A DNA stretch of 7,918 bases from Ferruginibacter sp. (GTDB taxonomy: Bacteria > Bacteroidota > Bacteroidia > Chitinophagales > Chitinophagaceae). Below, piece by piece: positions 6,248-7,918 of the stretch; the first letter of the stretch is position 1, and every line of letters begins with the position of its first letter. The stretch lies in assembly GCA_025362765.1 (NCBI GenBank), contig JANYFI010000650.1, positions 1-7,918 on the forward strand. Reading direction: 5' to 3'. A model generated the notes under the pieces. The model had not been told where the DNA came from, made no database searches, and saw only the letters and a program-made list of their open reading frames with translations. The position numbers were made by a program, and so were the translations under genes.

Positions 6248-7506
6248 TAGCCGGCAATATATTTTATTTCCTGCTTTTCTATTATAAAAAAATCTTGCGG
6301 GCTACAATTAAATCTTGCTTTAAACAACCATAATAAATAAACGCAGCACCCTGTGTAACCGATACTGCTTACGGCTGCCGCAGCGTTGATGCCGCCAGCC
6401 GGTATCAGCAATGCATCTCCCGCCGCCACAATAGCCAATGCCAGTAAAGACGCGACCATATTTGCTTTCAGCATTTTTTTACCACTCAAATGAGCCGCCA
6501 GAATGGTAACAATACTTAATGAAAAAAAACCAGGCAGGTACAGCAACAACGCTACATACATCAGGTTAAATCCCGGTCCAAAAACCCAGGGCAATAACCA
6601 GTAACCTGTTAATACAATAACTACGGTAAACGAAATAAAAATAAATGTGACAGCCCTGCACAATTGTTGTACTTTATTTACCGTCATTTCTTCCGTTTTG
6701 CCGGCACTGTACGGAAAAACCAGGCTGCCAATAATCGATGGAACTAAAATTAACAACTGCCCAAATTTCGACACCTGAATATAATTACTTAATAAAAATG
6801 GACTGCAATATTGTTGCACGAAAAAATAGTCAATCCTTATCACTAAAAAAAATACAATGTTGCTTACAAATGCAATGGACGAATAGGTAAAAATATCTTT
6901 TGCGGCTGGTAAAATATGGTCTGTTGCCGCCATATTCTTTTTTGTGCCGGTCAGGATTGTGATGATTAAAATAGCAGCCAGCAATGCAATTCCAGCCACA
7001 AATATCAGTTGGTAAAATCCTTCACCTGCTGACATGTTTTTTTTTGAATACCATAAAAAAAACAACAGCAAAGTGGTGGTAAAATTTACCCCGCTGCTAA
7101 TCATGTTAAATTGAATAAATTTTTTTTTCGCATAAAAAAAAGCGGAAAAATAAATGATCGCCAGGTTACTTATAATAAACAATACCGCCAGGTTACCGCT
7201 TATCCCGAGCCGGATATATTTCAATAACGCTACTGCTACCGCCCCTTGTAACAGTAACAATGGCAAAATGAAAAACAACACCGGAGCGATTAGCTTGTTG
7301 TCTTTACTGGCATAATAGGTAATCCCCGACTCGAGGCACCAGCTTAAAACCAGTATTATAAATGACAGTACTGTAATGTCATAAAAAAAATCACCGCTGG
7401 CCGCAACCCCCAGTAACCGCACCAGTAACAGGTTAATTAAAAATACCAGGATGGTATTCATCATTTTCCAGGCAATGGTATGTTTCAGAATGGTATTAAA
7501 ATGCAT
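6205..7506 (-). CDS. Wzx-like polysaccharide flippase (MOP superfamily)
   Basis: This 433-residue integral membrane protein has about 12 hydrophobic helices and resembles polysaccharide biosynthesis/flippase (Wzx, RfbX) proteins of the MOP superfamily, which move lipid-linked oligosaccharides across the inner membrane. Supporting features are the N-terminal LLLVRLLGVAASGDFFYDI (26-44), matching the family's usual G-x-x-x-Y/F-G-x-F start; RIDYFFVQQY (224-233) at the head of the second half; VFPYSAG (263-269) with a charged loop behind it; and LLPWVFGPGF (304-313). Length is typical. ATG 7506 lies just before the first amphipathic stretch; Met15 and Met16 are possible but would cut into helix 1. 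It is the first gene of the four-gene operon, 64 bp after the preceding membrane gene, and its 3' end overlaps the methyltransferase gene. Family assignment rests on topology and weak motifs, as is usual for these divergent proteins. Confidence 0.85.
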   Translation of the reverse strand: MHFNTILKHTIAWKMMNTILVFLINLLLVRLLGVAASGDFFYDITVLSFIILVLSWCLESGITYYASKDNKLIAPVLFFILPLLLLQGAVAVALLKYIRLGISGNLAVLFIISNLAIIYFSAFFYAKKKFIQFNMISSGVNFTTTLLLFFLWYSKKNMSAGEGFYQLIFVAGIALLAAILIITILTGTKKNMAATDHILPAAKDIFTYSSIAFVSNIVFFLVIRIDYFFVQQYCSPFLLSNYIQVSKFGQLLILVPSIIGSLVFPYSAGKTEEMTVNKVQQLCRAVTFIFISFTVVIVLTGYWLLPWVFGPGFNLMYVALLLYLPGFFSLSIVTILAAHLSGKKMLKANMVASLLALAIVAAGDALLIPAGGINAAAAVSSIGYTGCCVYLLWLFKARFNCSPQDFFIIEKQEIKYIAGYCKKFISPSTSATH

Positions 7507-7546
7507 AGTGCGCTAAGCAGTGTTAATTTTAAAGAAAATCTCGCTG

Positions 7547-7553
7547 CAAAGTA
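7547..7553 (-). promoter_or_regulatory. possible -7 promoter element before the flippase operon
   Basis: The minus strand reads TACTTTG here, one base short of the Bacteroidota -7 consensus TAnnTTTG, and a start site just downstream would leave a short leader before ATG 7506. No convincing TTTG or TTG -33 box was found at the expected distance upstream, so this is weak. The operon may instead be read through from the preceding gene, only 64 bp away. Confidence 0.18.
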
Positions 7554-7570
7554 CTAAATGCTGATAACAC

Positions 7571-7918
7571 TTAATTGTATTCCCGTTTTTCAGGCGGCAA
7601 AAATGAGGAGAAATAAAAACAACCTGTAAAAACCAGCCAGATAAAATAATAAATCTGCAGTAAAAAATAATCGGCGAACAGGAATGCGCAAAACATCACC
7701 AGCAAAAACCGGTCGTATCTACGGGTAAATAATCCTATGACAAAAAGCAGTTCTGTTGCTGTGCCGAGAAGATAAAATATAAACGCTGTTGCCTGGTGCG
7801 CCGCTAAAAAGTAAATTAATTTTGTGAACCAGTCGCTGGAATTGCCTGCCAGGTAGAATGCGTGCTGCTTCAACAAAATCCCTGACATCTGCTCAATATT
7901 AAAAACTGCGCCGCTGGC
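7571..7918 (-). CDS. multi-pass membrane protein, N-terminus outside window (possibly DoxX/HTTM-like)
   Basis: This is the C-terminal 115 residues of a membrane protein ending at TAA 7573-7571. An ATG lies at 7888, but the frame stays open to the window edge (ASGAVFNIEQ before that Met), so the gene most likely begins beyond the window. Three to four hydrophobic helices are visible. The pattern ELLFVIGLFTRRYDRFLLV, with a Glu in a helix followed by a G-x-x-T/R turn, recalls DoxX/MauE-type or HTTM-type proteins; this is only a resemblance and no catalytic motif is seen. The tail SSFLPPEKREYN is hydrophilic. It is encoded on the same strand as, and 64 bp upstream of, the flippase gene, so it may belong to the same transcription unit. 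Confidence 0.6.
   Translation of the reverse strand, partial: ASGAVFNIEQMSGILLKQHAFYLAGNSSDWFTKLIYFLAAHQATAFIFYLLGTATELLFVIGLFTRRYDRFLLVMFCAFLFADYFLLQIYYFIWLVFTGCFYFSSFLPPEKREYN

Overview
The window looks like a stretch of a Bacteroidota chromosome, and the style is reminiscent of Chitinophagaceae; that placement is inference from protein character, not from a marker gene. The grounds are the Bacteroidota-like FUSC membrane protein, AT-rich DNA with many A/T runs, coding starts with no obvious Shine-Dalgarno motif, and an envelope-glycan gene set typical of the phylum. No rRNA, tRNA, CRISPR array, transposase or complete insertion sequence was seen.

Left part (1-2220, plus strand): one intact gene encodes a 718-residue FUSC/YccS-type inner-membrane protein. 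Its start overlaps, as ATGA, the stop of a reading frame that enters from the left edge, so it may be the downstream gene of an operon.

Middle (2221-2701): a 481-bp convergent intergenic region holds the most unusual signal. A roughly 92-bp element is present twice in direct orientation, exactly 330 bp apart, with the first 61 bp identical. Read on the minus strand, each copy contains an 8-bp hairpin followed by a T-rich tract, so copy 2 makes a good intrinsic terminator for the minus-strand operon. Read on the plus strand, each copy has an ATG followed by a tiny ORF (21 and 17 codons). The two peptides share MKNQ, INA, L and KL but differ at intervening codons.

Right part (7506-2702, minus strand): four overlapping genes run in the order flippase (Wzx-like), class I SAM methyltransferase, GT4 glycosyltransferase, GT-C/PMT-like membrane glycosyltransferase. 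They look like a translationally coupled operon for assembly, modification and export of a lipid-linked surface glycan (exopolysaccharide or O-antigen type). A cytosolic GT-B enzyme would add sugars, the methyltransferase could modify a sugar or intermediate, the flippase would move the lipid-linked product across the membrane, and the GT-C enzyme would transfer a sugar on the periplasmic side. At the right edge, a partial multi-pass membrane protein (7571-7918) is encoded upstream on the same strand, 64 bp before the flippase, and runs out of the window.
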